64,000 nt of DNA from Aquimarina sp. AU474 (GCF_900312815.1 NZ_OMPE01000008.1:558001-622000); one strand, 5' to 3'. Shown: positions 51,660 to 61,954, counted from the first letter of the stretch. The notes: generated by a model from the sequence alone, not told the origin. Numbers and translations: made by a program.

Positions 51660-52181
51660 ATGCAAAAATTTAAAGATCGTTGGGAGATACAATCTAACTG
51701 GCAGTTAATATTTCCTGTAATTGGACTAATGAGTTTGGTGTTTTCGGGATATTTAATAAGTAAATCTATTTTAGGTTCTTTTAATCTTTCTCAATCAGAT
51801 TCTTCTTATTTAGGTGTATTATCGGCAATAACTATTTTTTTTACTTCACTCCTATTATATATTACATTAAAGCTTTTTGGTGTTCTTGAAAACAAATGGA
51901 GTGTTACCTACCGATGGGAACTCATAGCCATATTTATTGCATTTGCTATCACAGGTTCTACCTCTGCTCGTCTTTCAGATCCAATAATCTCTTTTATCGG
52001 TCTTCATAAAGAAAGTACTAGTGGTTGGATTTATTGGCCAATACGAATATTACTTATTTTCCCGGCATATCAAATGTTACTACTTATTGTAGGCTGGTTA
52101 TTTGGCCAATTCAAATTTTTCTGGAATTTTGAAAAGAAAATGCTTTCTAGAATGGGGTTTGCTCGTTTTTTTAAAAATTAA
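51660..52181 (+). CDS. DUF6787 family membrane protein
   Basis: The ATG at 51660 (MQKFKDRWEIQSNWQLIFPV) is preferred over a TTG at 51645, since the latter lies in the -7 element of the promoter. The 173-residue protein has four membrane helices (about 16-38, 50-70, 90-108 and 130-155). WEIQSNWQLIFPVIGL is the recognisable DUF6787 opening. Function unknown. It converges with the next gene with a four-base overlap of stops. Confidence 0.7.
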   Translation: MQKFKDRWEIQSNWQLIFPVIGLMSLVFSGYLISKSILGSFNLSQSDSSYLGVLSAITIFFTSLLLYITLKLFGVLENKWSVTYRWELIAIFIAFAITGSTSARLSDPIISFIGLHKESTSGWIYWPIRILLIFPAYQMLLLIVGWLFGQFKFFWNFEKKMLSRMGFARFFKN

Positions 52182-52477
52182 GAAATATCTACATCGATAA
52201 TATCTTTTACTTTTTCCTTTTTTATCACATAGGTATATACCCACATAATAGTAAATGTTGGTATCACATCAAATCCAGGAAGCGCTTCTTCAATAAAAGT
52301 AAAAACTCCCGCTGCTTTACCTATATTACCCTTATACATTCTAGTCATTAACCAACCGGCTAATGGAGCCCAGATTACATCACCAAACTCTCCAACCATA
52401 GGGATAATGAAAGTCACCATACCTAGCGCATCAAACAGAAGGCTTAATGCTAATTTTTTATACTTATCTTTTGCCAT
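52178..52477 (-). CDS. Small membrane protein, hypothetical (99 aa)
   Basis: A 99-residue protein with two or three hydrophobic segments (about 10-28, 32-45 and 72-86) and an acidic C-terminus (DIIDVDIS). The segment GEFGDVIWAPLAGWLMTRMY resembles a conserved Bacteroidota protein family of unknown role. It overlaps the converging DUF6787 stop by four bases. Confidence 0.65.
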   Translation of the reverse strand: MAKDKYKKLALSLLFDALGMVTFIIPMVGEFGDVIWAPLAGWLMTRMYKGNIGKAAGVFTFIEEALPGFDVIPTFTIMWVYTYVIKKEKVKDIIDVDIS

Positions 52478-52533
52478 ATTATTAATTAGGTTAAATTACA
52501 TTAGTGATAAAGCAAATAGTATTCCAAAAAAAA

Positions 52534-53130
52534 TTATCCTAAATCGGCGGTAATAAGCCTTAAAAATTCGGTTCTGGTTTCTATTTTTTCAAATTGCCCT
52601 CTAAAACCTGATGTTGTTGTAACAGAGTTTTGTTTTTGGACCCCACGCATCATCATGCACATGTGCGACGCTTCTATTACTACTGCAACTCCTTTTGGTT
52701 TTAGGGTATCATTTATACATTCTAATATATCATGAGTAAGTCGTTCCTGAACTTGTAACCTTCTTGAAAACACATCTACTATACGAGGTAGTTTACTTAA
52801 CCCTACAATATGTCCATTAGGGATGTAAGCAATATGAGCTTTTCCAAAAAATGGCAACATATGGTGTTCGCATAGAGAATACAATTCTATATCCTTTACA
52901 ATTACCATATCGTCATAATCTTCTTTAAACATGGCGCCTTTAAGTATCTCGGCAGGATCCTGATGGTAACCTTGAGTCAAAAATAACATGGCCTTTGCAG
53001 CTCGTTCGGGTGTCTTAACAATACCATCTCTATCCAGGTCTTCTCCGATACCCGATATTATAGACTTAAATTTATCTTTTACTTCTTCTGTAACTTCAAT
53101 ATTATATTCCTCAAAATTCTTATACTGCAT
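52534..53130 (-). CDS. folE: GTP cyclohydrolase I FolE
   Basis: A 198-residue enzyme that opens GTP to dihydroneopterin triphosphate, the first step to folate and tetrahydrobiopterin. Zinc ligands are Cys and His in [13 protein letters not shown] and Cys in [13 protein letters not shown]; the GTP-binding lysines and RLQVQERLT block are conserved. It forms a homodecamer. It starts five bases after the msrA stop, so the two share a transcript, although the pairing of a pterin enzyme with a methionine sulfoxide reductase is probably loose. Confidence 0.96.
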   Translation of the reverse strand: MQYKNFEEYNIEVTEEVKDKFKSIISGIGEDLDRDGIVKTPERAAKAMLFLTQGYHQDPAEILKGAMFKEDYDDMVIVKDIELYSLCEHHMLPFFGKAHIAYIPNGHIVGLSKLPRIVDVFSRRLQVQERLTHDILECINDTLKPKGVAVVIEASHMCMMMRGVQKQNSVTTTSGFRGQFEKIETRTEFLRLITADLG

Positions 53131-53135
53131 AGCAA

Positions 53136-53693
53136 TTACTTCAATTTTTCTTTTTTCAATTTATTTTTAAAGGTAGTACTTAATTTATTAAGTTTAGGAT
53201 TTATCACAAACTGGCAATATCCTTGACTGCTATTTTGATTGTAATAATTTTGATGATAACTCTCAGCATTATAATACTCCCCTAATTCTGTTATTTCAGT
53301 TACAATAGGGTTCTCGAATACTTTTAGATTTTGAAGTTCATTAATTATTCCCTCTGCAATCTCCTTTTGTGTTTCATTTGTATAAAAAATCGCACTTCGA
53401 TACTGTGTACCACGATCTGCACCTTGTTGATTTAATGTTGTTGGGTCATGTGTTGCAAAAAACACCTCTAATAACTCTGCGTAACTAATTACGCCTGGAT
53501 CAAATTCTATTTTGATAGCTTCAGCATGCCCAGTTCTACCTGTAGTTATCTCCCTATATGCAGGATTCTTAATCGTTCCTCCGGTATAACCAGAAATTAC
53601 TTTTTGAACTCCTTCTAAGCGTTGAAAAACTGCTTCTGTACACCAGAAACATCCACCTGCAAAAACTGCAGTTTCAATACGTAAGTCTGCCAT
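53136..53693 (-). CDS. msrA: Peptide methionine sulfoxide reductase MsrA
   Basis: A 185-residue reductase that repairs methionine-S-sulfoxide in proteins. The catalytic motif [11 protein letters not shown] has nucleophile Cys15, and Cys18 gives the GCFWC signature. Conserved [21 protein letters not shown] and [17 protein letters not shown] follow. The C-terminus is lysine-rich ([11 protein letters not shown]) with no third recycling Cys, so thioredoxin recycling would use a different route. No signal peptide, hence cytosolic. It is the first gene of a two-gene transcript with folE. Confidence 0.95.
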   Translation of the reverse strand: MADLRIETAVFAGGCFWCTEAVFQRLEGVQKVISGYTGGTIKNPAYREITTGRTGHAEAIKIEFDPGVISYAELLEVFFATHDPTTLNQQGADRGTQYRSAIFYTNETQKEIAEGIINELQNLKVFENPIVTEITELGEYYNAESYHQNYYNQNSSQGYCQFVINPKLNKLSTTFKNKLKKEKLK

Positions 53694-53840
53694 AATTTTG
53701 TTAAAATCAATTTTTGTTTAACGAAAATACATTTATATTAAACGCAATATACACTTTTTAACTTTTCATTAGTACCAGGTATATCACAACAATCCTAGTT
53801 TTGCAACTAAGTCGAAAAAGTAAGGATTTTATTACAATAT

Positions 53841-56273
53841 ATGGATACACTTCTACGCACCAAATTAAGTGTGCTTTTTTTTATGGTCACCATTAGTGTT
53901 TTAGCACAAGAAAAAAAGGAAATTAGAGCTAAAAGAATTTCTACAGCACCTAAAATAGATGGTATTCTTGATGACAATATTTGGCAAGATATTCCCGGTA
54001 ATGGAGGTTTTCATATGTGGCGACCAGGAAATGATGGTGTTATCCCAGAAAACCTACAAACCGAAGTAAAAATGGCTTATGATAATAAAGCTATTTATTT
54101 TGCGGCCTATTTATATGATGATGAACCCGATAAAATACTAAGACAATTTAGTCAACGTGATAATGTTTTTGTGCAAGCTGACTTCTTTAGTATTGCCATT
54201 AACACCTATAATGATGGAGTTAATGAAACTCGTTTTTTTATAACCAGTGCAGGTACCATAGGAGATGCTCGAGCGGATCAATTTAACGAAGATTTTAGCT
54301 ATAATGTAGTTTTTGATGCTAAGATTTCATTCGATAGTAAAGGTTGGTATGCCGAATTTAAAATCCCTTATAATGCACTTCGTTTTCCTGAGATCGATGT
54401 ACAAGATTGGAGTATTAACTTCTACCGAAGATCACAAGCACGTAATCAAACACATACTTGGAATTTTATAAATAGAGAAATTGGTCAACAAACGCAATAT
54501 AATGGTTTGGTAAGAGGTGTTGAGAATATTGATCCTCCGGTACGATTAACCTTTTTCCCTTTCTTACAAGGAGTGGTTTCTGAATTTGACGGTAGTACTG
54601 AAACAGATTTTAGCGCAGGAGTGGATGTAAAATATGGTTTGAGTGATAGTTTTACGCTGGATGCCACATTGATCCCCGATTTTGGCCAAGCCGCTTTTGA
54701 TGAAGTACGCCTTAATCTGGGACCTTTTGAACAAACGTTTGGAGAGAATAGGCAATTTTTTACTGAAGGAACAGAATTGTTTAATAAAGGAGATATTTTC
54801 TTTTCGAGACGTGTGGGTAACGGGCCAACAGGATCAGTATCTGATGATGACCTTGAAATTAACGAAGTTGCCGAAGATAATCCTTCAAAAGTGAATTTAT
54901 TAAATGCTTTAAAAGTTTCGGGAAGAACCAAAGGCAATCTCGGAATCGGATTATTTAATGCAATTACAGAAAAAACAGAGGTAAGAGTAACTGATACCAT
55001 TACTGGTGATGTAAGAAAAATAGAGGTAGAACCTTTGTCGAACTACAACATTTTTGTTTTGGATCAACAATTTAATAAAAATTCATCCCTATCATTAATA
55101 AATACTAATGTTACTAGAAATGGTAGTGAATTTAGGGATTCTAATGTTACCGGTTTAGTTTGGAATTTGGCAAACAAAGCGAACTCTTATCGACTTACAG
55201 GAAGAACCATTGTAAGTCAAGTAAATTTACCTGGTGATAATATAGGAGGTTTTGGTGCCGAAGTTGATTTTGATAGGATTAAAGGTAATTTTAGATATGG
55301 TTTTGGTTATGACCTAGCTAATAAAACCTATGATATAAATGATTTAGGCGTTAATTTCAGGAATAACTTTAATAATTTTAGAGTAAGTGGCTCTTATCAA
55401 ATTTTTGAACCAAAAGGAAAATTTAACACCTATAGGTTTAATGTATTTGTTAGGCACCGTAGATTATATGATCCAAGCGTAAAAACACAAAATACTATTG
55501 GTGCCGATTGGTTTTTTGTTACTCGAGAGCGTTTTGCTTTTGGTGGGTTTACGAACTATAATTCTGATACTGATAATTATTTTGAACCACGAGTGCAAGG
55601 AAGATTTGTCACTTTTAGTGAAAATGTTGGAGGTAACGCTTGGGTATCTTCTGATTTCAGGAAAAAATTTGCCTATGATCTTAGAGTATCTTATCGAAAT
55701 TGGTTTGCAGATCCTCAAGAAAACTATGGAATCAATATATCCCCTAGATATCGTTTTTCTGATAAGTTATTAATGATCTGGACCACAGATTATTCAATAA
55801 GAAACAAAAGCTTTGGATACATTGATAATGATGATACGGATGTTTTTTTGGGACAAAGAGATATCACCACCATTGAAAATTCGTTAAGTGCAAGTTATAA
55901 CTTTGATCCATATAAAGCTATAAATCTTCGCTTCAGGAATTTCTGGAGTACAGCAGATTATAGCGATAATGTGTTTTTTATGTTAAATGAGGACGGTTCC
56001 CGAAGTCAAGTTGCGTATGATACCTCTGAAAACGATCCAAATACCAATTTTAATATTTGGAATCTAGACCTTAGTTTTAACTGGAGGTTCGCTCCTGGAA
56101 GTGAAGCTACCTTACTCTATAGAAATCAAATTTTTAATCAAGATGAGTTTTCTACTCTAAATTACTCTGATAGTTTGGATAATTTATTTGGCCAAGCCAT
56201 ACAACATACATTATCCCTTAGGGTAGTATATTTCCTTGATGTAAATAATTTAAAAAGCTCTTCTAAAGGATAA
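53841..56273 (+). CDS. DUF5916 domain-containing outer-membrane protein
   Basis: An 810-residue exported protein with signal peptide (FFMVTISVLAQ, to about residue 23), a CBM9-like beta-sandwich (about 30-215: PKIDGILDDNIWQDIPGN, FFITSAGTIGDARADQF) and the long DUF5916 beta-barrel-like region (about 230-810), with QTFGENRQFFTEGTELF as a hallmark. The C-terminal aromatic strands (FNWRFAPGSEATLLYRNQIF) look like a barrel in the outer membrane. The family may bind or move glycans or hydrolysis products. A -7 element TAGTTTTG lies at 53796-53803. Confidence 0.87.
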   Translation: MDTLLRTKLSVLFFMVTISVLAQEKKEIRAKRISTAPKIDGILDDNIWQDIPGNGGFHMWRPGNDGVIPENLQTEVKMAYDNKAIYFAAYLYDDEPDKILRQFSQRDNVFVQADFFSIAINTYNDGVNETRFFITSAGTIGDARADQFNEDFSYNVVFDAKISFDSKGWYAEFKIPYNALRFPEIDVQDWSINFYRRSQARNQTHTWNFINREIGQQTQYNGLVRGVENIDPPVRLTFFPFLQGVVSEFDGSTETDFSAGVDVKYGLSDSFTLDATLIPDFGQAAFDEVRLNLGPFEQTFGENRQFFTEGTELFNKGDIFFSRRVGNGPTGSVSDDDLEINEVAEDNPSKVNLLNALKVSGRTKGNLGIGLFNAITEKTEVRVTDTITGDVRKIEVEPLSNYNIFVLDQQFNKNSSLSLINTNVTRNGSEFRDSNVTGLVWNLANKANSYRLTGRTIVSQVNLPGDNIGGFGAEVDFDRIKGNFRYGFGYDLANKTYDINDLGVNFRNNFNNFRVSGSYQIFEPKGKFNTYRFNVFVRHRRLYDPSVKTQNTIGADWFFVTRERFAFGGFTNYNSDTDNYFEPRVQGRFVTFSENVGGNAWVSSDFRKKFAYDLRVSYRNWFADPQENYGINISPRYRFSDKLLMIWTTDYSIRNKSFGYIDNDDTDVFLGQRDITTIENSLSASYNFDPYKAINLRFRNFWSTADYSDNVFFMLNEDGSRSQVAYDTSENDPNTNFNIWNLDLSFNWRFAPGSEATLLYRNQIFNQDEFSTLNYSDSLDNLFGQAIQHTLSLRVVYFLDVNNLKSSSKG

Positions 56274-56327
56274 TCTTGGGGTTTCTACGAATATTGATTA
56301 CTTTCACTCCTTGTAAGTTTAAAATAG

Positions 56328-56990
56328 ATGATCAAAGCAAATAATATTCATAAAAATTATGGGGATTTACATGTATTAAAAGGTGTAGATTTACATATTA
56401 AACAAGGAGAAATTGTATCTATTGTTGGTGCCTCGGGTGCAGGAAAAACAACCTTGTTACAAATTTTGGGTACTTTAGATAGAGCATCAGAAATAAAAGA
56501 AAGCGATCTGATTATAAATGAATCTAAAATAAACTCTTTATCCCAAAAAAACCTTTCAAAATTTAGAAATGAACAACTAGGTTTTATTTTTCAATTTCAT
56601 CAATTATTACCAGAATTTACGGCACTAGAGAATGTTTGTATTCCGGCATATATAGGCAAAATTTCTAAATCAAAAGCCGAAAAAAGAGCAAAAGAACTCC
56701 TTGATTTTCTTGGGCTTTCTCATCGATATGATCATAAACCTAGTGAATTATCTGGAGGAGAACAGCAGCGGGTAGCTGTAGCTAGAGCTTTAATTAATAA
56801 CCCAAAAGTAATATTTGCAGACGAACCTTCTGGTAATTTAGATAGTGAAGCTGCAGAAAACCTTCATAAGTTATTTTTTAAATTAAGAGATGAGTTTGGG
56901 CAAACTTTTGTAATCGTTACTCATAATCGTGAACTAGCTGATATGGCAGATAGAAAACTTACTATGGTAGATGGTAAAATTGTTAATTAA
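56328..56990 (+). CDS. lolD: LolD/MacB-type ABC transporter ATP-binding protein
   Basis: A 220-residue ATPase of the lipoprotein-release/MacB subfamily. Motifs: Walker [10 protein letters not shown] (about 34-42), [18 protein letters not shown] after the Q-loop (a LolD hallmark), signature [15 protein letters not shown], Walker [13 protein letters not shown] and switch VTHNREL. It drives transfer of lipoproteins from the inner membrane, normally with LolC/E-like FtsX permeases, which are not adjacent here. A stand-alone lolD is common in Flavobacteriia. Confidence 0.9.
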   Translation: MIKANNIHKNYGDLHVLKGVDLHIKQGEIVSIVGASGAGKTTLLQILGTLDRASEIKESDLIINESKINSLSQKNLSKFRNEQLGFIFQFHQLLPEFTALENVCIPAYIGKISKSKAEKRAKELLDFLGLSHRYDHKPSELSGGEQQRVAVARALINNPKVIFADEPSGNLDSEAAENLHKLFFKLRDEFGQTFVIVTHNRELADMADRKLTMVDGKIVN

Positions 56991-57002
56991 ATGAAATAGA
57001 AA

Positions 57003-57024
57003 AGGCTCCCCTTACAGGAAGCCT
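57003..57024. terminator. Weak hairpin between convergent genes
   Basis: AGGCT-c-CC, loop, GG-a-AGCCT: eight positions with one mismatch, between the lolD stop and the M57 protease stop. The T run is poor, so this is a tentative terminator. Confidence 0.4.
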
Positions 57025-57067
57025 CTATCTTTATCAAAATCAAAGCTCTTACACCGATTTTTGTTTT

Positions 57068-57904
57068 TTAATATAAGTATTCTAATGCCGTAACATCACC
57101 GTTACTAAACACTCCATTTTCGTTACCTGTAGGGCAAGAAATCATTACAGAAAGCCTGTCAATACCTGTTGGTGTACCTGGGATATGTATTGCACCATCA
57201 GATCCTTGTCCTTCATTGACACCATTACAAACTCTTGCAAACCAATCTGTATGGCGTAAACCAACACAATGTCCCATTTCATGAGTAATTACATGTGATG
57301 CGTATGTTACACCTTGTCTAGATACGCTTGGACCAATTCTCGCCCATTTGTATGGTCTACCGCGAGAAGGAAATCCTGCTAATCCACCAGATCCTAAATC
57401 ACCACGAACATATACAACAAGATCTGCCGCTTGATAGTTCGTTCCAAAGGTAAGTCTTAGATTTAATGAACTGTTTATACGATTATAATTATTTACAGCT
57501 ATCTGTAGTGCTTGACGATTTGTTGCATCCAAACCATTTCCACCACCACCTGTAAATCCTAATACATCGATAGTTCTATTATTACTAGAAATTAAATTCC
57601 TAGTCCTGTACTGTTTAGTACCATTACTTAAAGATGATAAACTAGCTTGGTCTTGCAGATCAGAAACTGGTATTGCAAGATCTGTATCATTTACAAAATA
57701 ATCAGCTACACTTCCATCTAGATCTGTAATGGATTTTATGGTAACATTATTTGTATTTACTCCCATGTCTGACAACTTTATTAGTTGTTCTTTGGTAGGA
57801 GTATTATCGATTTCATTAACTTCTGATTTAATTTCATCTTTTTGACAGGAAAATATAGTTCCTGCGATTATAGAGCTAAGCGCCAATAATTTGATTGTCT
57901 TCAT
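57068..57904 (-). CDS. M57-type zinc metalloprotease lipoprotein
   Basis: A 278-residue secreted or lipid-anchored protease (signal SSIIAGTIFSCQKD, Cys about 20) with a pro-region of about 80 residues (NTPTKEQLIKLSDMGV). The zinc motif is HEMGHCVGLRH (HExxHxxGxxH) near residue 214, and a Met-turn-like DRLSVMISC follows. The glycine-rich FTGGGGNG and NNYNRINSSLNLRLTFG are typical of the family. It degrades extracellular protein. The last residues (GDVTALEYLY) are near the family C-terminus; no sorting domain is added. Confidence 0.88.
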   Translation of the reverse strand: MKTIKLLALSSIIAGTIFSCQKDEIKSEVNEIDNTPTKEQLIKLSDMGVNTNNVTIKSITDLDGSVADYFVNDTDLAIPVSDLQDQASLSSLSNGTKQYRTRNLISSNNRTIDVLGFTGGGGNGLDATNRQALQIAVNNYNRINSSLNLRLTFGTNYQAADLVVYVRGDLGSGGLAGFPSRGRPYKWARIGPSVSRQGVTYASHVITHEMGHCVGLRHTDWFARVCNGVNEGQGSDGAIHIPGTPTGIDRLSVMISCPTGNENGVFSNGDVTALEYLY

Positions 57905-58352
57905 TTTGTTTATTTATTTTGATCTGCAAAAAAACGTATGTGTCAGTTGTAGACCGTAGTTAAAAATAATTAGGTAAAAAGAGCTTTGAGAATTGTACTT
58001 CGTTTCTTTTAAGAAATAAAATGAAAAGCAAAAACCGGGTTTCGACGATAGAGAGTGTTACTATTGTGACAAGAATGATAAAAAATTTCGGGTTCTAATG
58101 TTCGATAACACATTTTTTTAATATCAATAAAAAGTATGTTCCCGATTTATTGCTTTACAAAATGTATGTTTCTTTAGGTATTAATCCTAAGTAAACACCA
58201 TGTTCTTGGTGTTAGGTAATAGCATATTTTCATAAGTTGAGTTTGTGTAATTAGTTGAGGCTAAATTGAAGAAAAATTACATTCCAAACAACAAAAGGAT
58301 GTCCATAAACACGATTTGAGACATCTACAATCATGCTTTAAAACACAACATA
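57905..58352. other. Intergenic region
   Basis: A 448-base gap holding the promoter of the M57 protease. A 7-base-arm inverted repeat AACACCA/TGGTGTT lies at 58194-58213 without a T run. No gene, RNA gene or longer repeat was recognised. Confidence 0.4.
58194..58213. repeat. Short inverted repeat
   Basis: AACACCA-TGTTCT-TGGTGTT: perfect 7-base arms with a 6-base loop in the gap between two minus-strand genes. No function can be assigned. Confidence 0.3.
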
Positions 58353-59414
58353 TCAAGCGCTTAATTCCTTAACATAAACAGATGGAGAAACTCCTACAAT
58401 TTCTTTGAAATTTTTATAAAAAGATGCCCTAGAACTAAATCCTACCTCATTAGCAATAGCCGAAATACTATATTTATCGTATTCTCCAGAACTTAATAAA
58501 CGTTTAAACTCTTCAACCCTATAGCTATTAATATAATTACTAAAGTTTTTGTTATCTATTCGATTTATAGCCTTAGATATTGATCGCTCGGGTATATTAA
58601 TATCTTTTGCAAAATTTCTTAAATTAATGTTTGGATCCAAATAACTTTGGTTTTTATAGAGGTATTGTTCAATGTTATGAAGAATACCTTTCAATTCTTT
58701 TCTATCTTCTTCAACTTCAGTTTTTGAAGGAATAATATTATCAATATTAATCTGAATGATACTAGCAATCGTAATATAATAAGTACAGAGTAGCGATATG
58801 CCACAATATACAAGAGAAACAAATTCTGTTTTGCCCCCTATATTTAAGTATAAATGCCTAAAAACATTTAGGACAATACAACTAATACAAAATACAGTGA
58901 GCCATGTTAAAGACTTATATCTTGTATTTGTAAAATGAATTGGTAGTAATGCTTTATGCCGTTGATTAACCCTAATAATCAATATACATATAGTGATGAT
59001 ATAGATTGAGGAAAGAATATGTGTAATCGTGTTAAAACGATACAGAACTAGACTATCATGAAGGTTAGAGTTAATTAATACACCAATAAAAACAAACAGA
59101 AGGACCGTAAATTCTATTATTGCCGGTATATAAAAACTAATTTCTGACTTTACCCTCACCCCTGCTGTTTTTAAGGCATATAGAAACAAAAAGTTGATGG
59201 TTAAAAAGTCAAACCTTAAAGGAATATAATGCATTGCCGGATGCTGGATTACCTTTGCCAGAAAATAAACTATAATTTCTGTGAACAAGGTGATAAAAAC
59301 CAAACCAAGGTATTTATTTATATGGTTTTTGTTTGATCTATATAAAAACAATATCAGTAAAATAACTAACGTTTGTAAGCCCAAAATTAAAAACAATGTG
59401 TCTCTTGTGTCCAT
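58353..59414 (-). CDS. Membrane-bound AraC family transcriptional regulator
   Basis: A 353-residue regulator with seven membrane helices in the first 225 residues and a C-terminal AraC-type DNA-binding domain (about 250-350). The second helix-turn-helix is clear: YSISAIANEVGFSSRASFYK then FKEIVGVSPSVYVKEL. The seven-helix plus AraC layout is common in Bacteroidota and is thought to sense a membrane or external signal directly. Its targets are unknown; the M57 protease gene lies downstream on the same strand after 448 bases. Confidence 0.9.
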   Translation of the reverse strand: MDTRDTLFLILGLQTLVILLILFLYRSNKNHINKYLGLVFITLFTEIIVYFLAKVIQHPAMHYIPLRFDFLTINFLFLYALKTAGVRVKSEISFYIPAIIEFTVLLFVFIGVLINSNLHDSLVLYRFNTITHILSSIYIITICILIIRVNQRHKALLPIHFTNTRYKSLTWLTVFCISCIVLNVFRHLYLNIGGKTEFVSLVYCGISLLCTYYITIASIIQINIDNIIPSKTEVEEDRKELKGILHNIEQYLYKNQSYLDPNINLRNFAKDINIPERSISKAINRIDNKNFSNYINSYRVEEFKRLLSSGEYDKYSISAIANEVGFSSRASFYKNFKEIVGVSPSVYVKELSA

Positions 59415-59557
59415 TTTACGATTCTTTAAAAAAACTCACTGACAAATGTGTTATTAGGAAGGTAAAATTATTTAATTATAGCAATCCAACAAAAAATTGT
59501 TGTATTCATTACTAAAGTATTAAAAACTGTTATATAATAGAATTTATTGCATTACTA

Positions 59558-59590
59558 TTTGGTTAATTGTAATAGTGTTAATTAATTTTG
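59558..59590 (+). promoter_or_regulatory. Promoter of TIGR02757 gene
   Basis: TTTG (59558-59561), 21-base spacer, TAATTTTG (59583-59590). RNA would start near 59595, about 20 bases before the TTG start codon at 59616, which supports that start. Confidence 0.55.
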
Positions 59591-59615
59591 ACCAACTTAT
59601 AAGCATAACAAAACT

Positions 59616-60389
59616 TTGAAGAACCTAAGTAAATCAGAACTACAAGAGTTTTTGGATGAGAAAGCTGCTTTTTATGAACAACCCAAGTTTATAGAAACAG
59701 ACCCTGTTCAAATTCCACATCTATACACTCAAAAAAGAGATATTGAAATTTCAGGATTTCTTACAGCTACAATTTCTTGGGGTAATAGAAAAAGTATTTT
59801 AACCAATGCACATCGATTAATGGCGCTTTTGGATAATAGTCCCTATGATTTTGTAATGAATCATAGTTCAGATGATTTAAGCACTTTTGATAGTTTTGTG
59901 CATAGAACATTTAACAATATAGATCTTGCCTACTTTATTAAAGGGTTACAGTATATCTATACTAAATATGTAGATATGGAGTCATTTTATATGCAATTTA
60001 GCGAAGAGGAGGATTTGCAAAGCGCTATACATCATTTTAAAAAAGAATTCTTTTCTCTGTCGCATCCAGTCAGAACCGAAAAACATATAAGTGACCCGCA
60101 TAAAAACTCTGCGGCAAAAAGAATTAATATGTTCTTAAGATGGATGGTAAGAGATGCCAAAGCTGGAGTTGACTTGGGTATTTGGAATAATTTATCTCCA
60201 GCACAACTTTCATGTCCTTTAGATGTTCATTCTGGTAATGTGGCAAGGAAATTGAGGTTACTTAAACGCAAACAGAATGATGGTAAAGCATTAGCAGAAT
60301 TGGATCATCAATTAAGACTATTAGATCGTACAGATCCTGTAAAATATGATTATGCATTATTTGGTCTTGGTGTTTTTGAGAAATTTTAA
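59616..60389 (+). CDS. TIGR02757 (DUF2400) family protein
   Basis: A 257-residue protein with a TTG start. Family blocks are LDEKAAFYEQPKFIETDP, FLTATISWGNRKSIL and later SAAKRINMFLRWMVRDA with SCPLDVHSGNVARKL. It resembles a helix-hairpin-helix DNA glycosylase fold (the MRWMVR region and the Asp-rich DVHSGN), but catalytic function is unproven. The promoter at 59558-59590 supports the unusual start. It is probably monocistronic. Confidence 0.88.
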   Translation: MKNLSKSELQEFLDEKAAFYEQPKFIETDPVQIPHLYTQKRDIEISGFLTATISWGNRKSILTNAHRLMALLDNSPYDFVMNHSSDDLSTFDSFVHRTFNNIDLAYFIKGLQYIYTKYVDMESFYMQFSEEEDLQSAIHHFKKEFFSLSHPVRTEKHISDPHKNSAAKRINMFLRWMVRDAKAGVDLGIWNNLSPAQLSCPLDVHSGNVARKLRLLKRKQNDGKALAELDHQLRLLDRTDPVKYDYALFGLGVFEKF

Positions 60390-60569
60390 AAAAACATCTT
60401 TTTTTAGTTGATAATATCTAGAAATGGACTTAAATTATATACCGAACCATTGCCTTTATTTTTCAATAAATAGACTTAAATGTTAGTTTTTAAACTATTT
60501 ATCGTCTAAATCCGAATAATTATTTGATTGATAATGAGTCTTTTTGCATTAACAATTTAGAATATAGAA

Positions 60570-61775
60570 ATGATAGCCCCACAGATACCAAAAAATGAAT
60601 ATCAAAGACAAAAAGCCGTAGAGAAATACGGACTTTTAGATACTTTGCCCGAAGAAAGTTTTGACAATATAACTAGATTAATTAGCTATATATGTGATAC
60701 TCCAATTGCTTTAATCACTTTATTAGATAAAGATCGTAATTTCTTGAAATCACATCTAGGTATTCCTTTTAACGAATCCCCTAGAGAAATATCATTTTGC
60801 GGTCATGCTATAAACTCTGATGATGACATAATGATTGTCGAAGATTCAAGAAAGGACGAGAGATTTCATGACAATCCATTAGTAAGTGAGTATGGTGCCA
60901 TTTTTTATGCTGGAGTTCCGTTAGTCAATAATGATGGATATAAACTAGGCACCTTGTGCGTTTACGATCATAAACCTCGTAAACTCGATTCTAAACAGAT
61001 AAATGCTATGCTTGATTTATCTAAACAAGTCATGAATTTATATGAGCAAAAGTATAATAATACACAATTAAAAAAATTTCAAACTCATCTTGAGGAACGA
61101 AATGAAAACCTGAAAAAATTTGCAAGTATAGTATCTCATGATCTTAAATCTCCTATTTCGAATATTGTTATGCTCACCGAGCTTCTTAAAGAAGAAAATC
61201 AGAGTAATTTAAGTGAGGAATCTATTCAATACATAGAATATTTAAGAACTTCATCTCTTTCATTAAGAGATTATGTAGATGGTTTACTACAGTTTTACAA
61301 AAGTGACCATACAATTAAGAAAAAAAGAGAGCATATTAACTTATCTGCATTTTTTCTTGAAATTAAGGAATTATCTGCGGCAGCCGTTAATGTCGATTTC
61401 GAATATCCTAAGGATAACAACACAACTGTATATGCTAATAAATCGGCTTTACAGCAGGTGTTTCTTAACCTGATAACAAATGCCATAAAATACAATTCTA
61501 AAGAGCATATTAAAATTTCAATTTCTTTTGAAGATACTAAGAGTCACTATACTTTTTCTGTAAAGGATAATGGAGATGGCATCTCAGAAAATGATCGGTC
61601 TAAAATATTTGAGCTTTTTACAACACTAGGAAAAGAGGATAGGGATGGAAATATGGGTAGCGGTATTGGTTTGGCTACTGTAAAAAGAATTGTAAACTAT
61701 CTCGACGGAACCATTACCGTTGATTCACAAATAAATGAAGGAAGTGTATTTCATTTTACGGTTTGTAAAGACTAA
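60570..61775 (+). CDS. GAF-domain sensor histidine kinase
   Basis: A 401-residue soluble kinase. A GAF domain (about 25-165) has the family block SFCGHAINSDD and FYAGVPLVNNDGYKLGTLC. A HisKA dimerisation helix follows (His in FASIVSHDLKSPISN), then a HATPase domain with N-box VFLNLITNAIKYN, G1 VKDNGDGI and G2 GSGIGLATVKRI. There is no membrane segment, so it senses a cytosolic ligand or light/redox state through GAF. No response regulator is adjacent, so it may feed an orphan regulator. Confidence 0.92.
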   Translation: MIAPQIPKNEYQRQKAVEKYGLLDTLPEESFDNITRLISYICDTPIALITLLDKDRNFLKSHLGIPFNESPREISFCGHAINSDDDIMIVEDSRKDERFHDNPLVSEYGAIFYAGVPLVNNDGYKLGTLCVYDHKPRKLDSKQINAMLDLSKQVMNLYEQKYNNTQLKKFQTHLEERNENLKKFASIVSHDLKSPISNIVMLTELLKEENQSNLSEESIQYIEYLRTSSLSLRDYVDGLLQFYKSDHTIKKKREHINLSAFFLEIKELSAAAVNVDFEYPKDNNTTVYANKSALQQVFLNLITNAIKYNSKEHIKISISFEDTKSHYTFSVKDNGDGISENDRSKIFELFTTLGKEDRDGNMGSGIGLATVKRIVNYLDGTITVDSQINEGSVFHFTVCKD

Positions 61776-61925
61776 TTGTATAAAGGTCTACTTATTAGAA
61801 AAAGGAATCAATTTTGGGTATAATACATCGATGATGTTTAGACTTATTCTAAACAATAATGATTACTTTACATTGAAAACATTAGCGTGATATTTCTTTA
61901 ATAAACATAAAACATCTTCATAAAG

Positions 61926-61954
61926 TTGTTGAGGTCTGTCTTGAGTTAAATTTG
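61926..61954 (+). promoter_or_regulatory. Promoter of PhoX gene
   Basis: TTG (61926-61928), 18-base spacer, TAAATTTG (61947-61954). RNA would begin around 61958-61961. It excludes the in-frame GTG at 61954 as a start, because that codon begins at the last base of the -7 box. Confidence 0.65.

Noticed and set aside
54485..55000. 171-codon frame antisense to the DUF5916 gene
   Set aside because: Lies wholly within a well-supported gene; Ser/Pro/Leu-rich composition is typical of an antisense shadow.
58021..58098. 25-codon ATG frame in the gap after the M57 protease
   Set aside because: Too short, no ribosome site, no hydrophobic or family pattern; chance frame.
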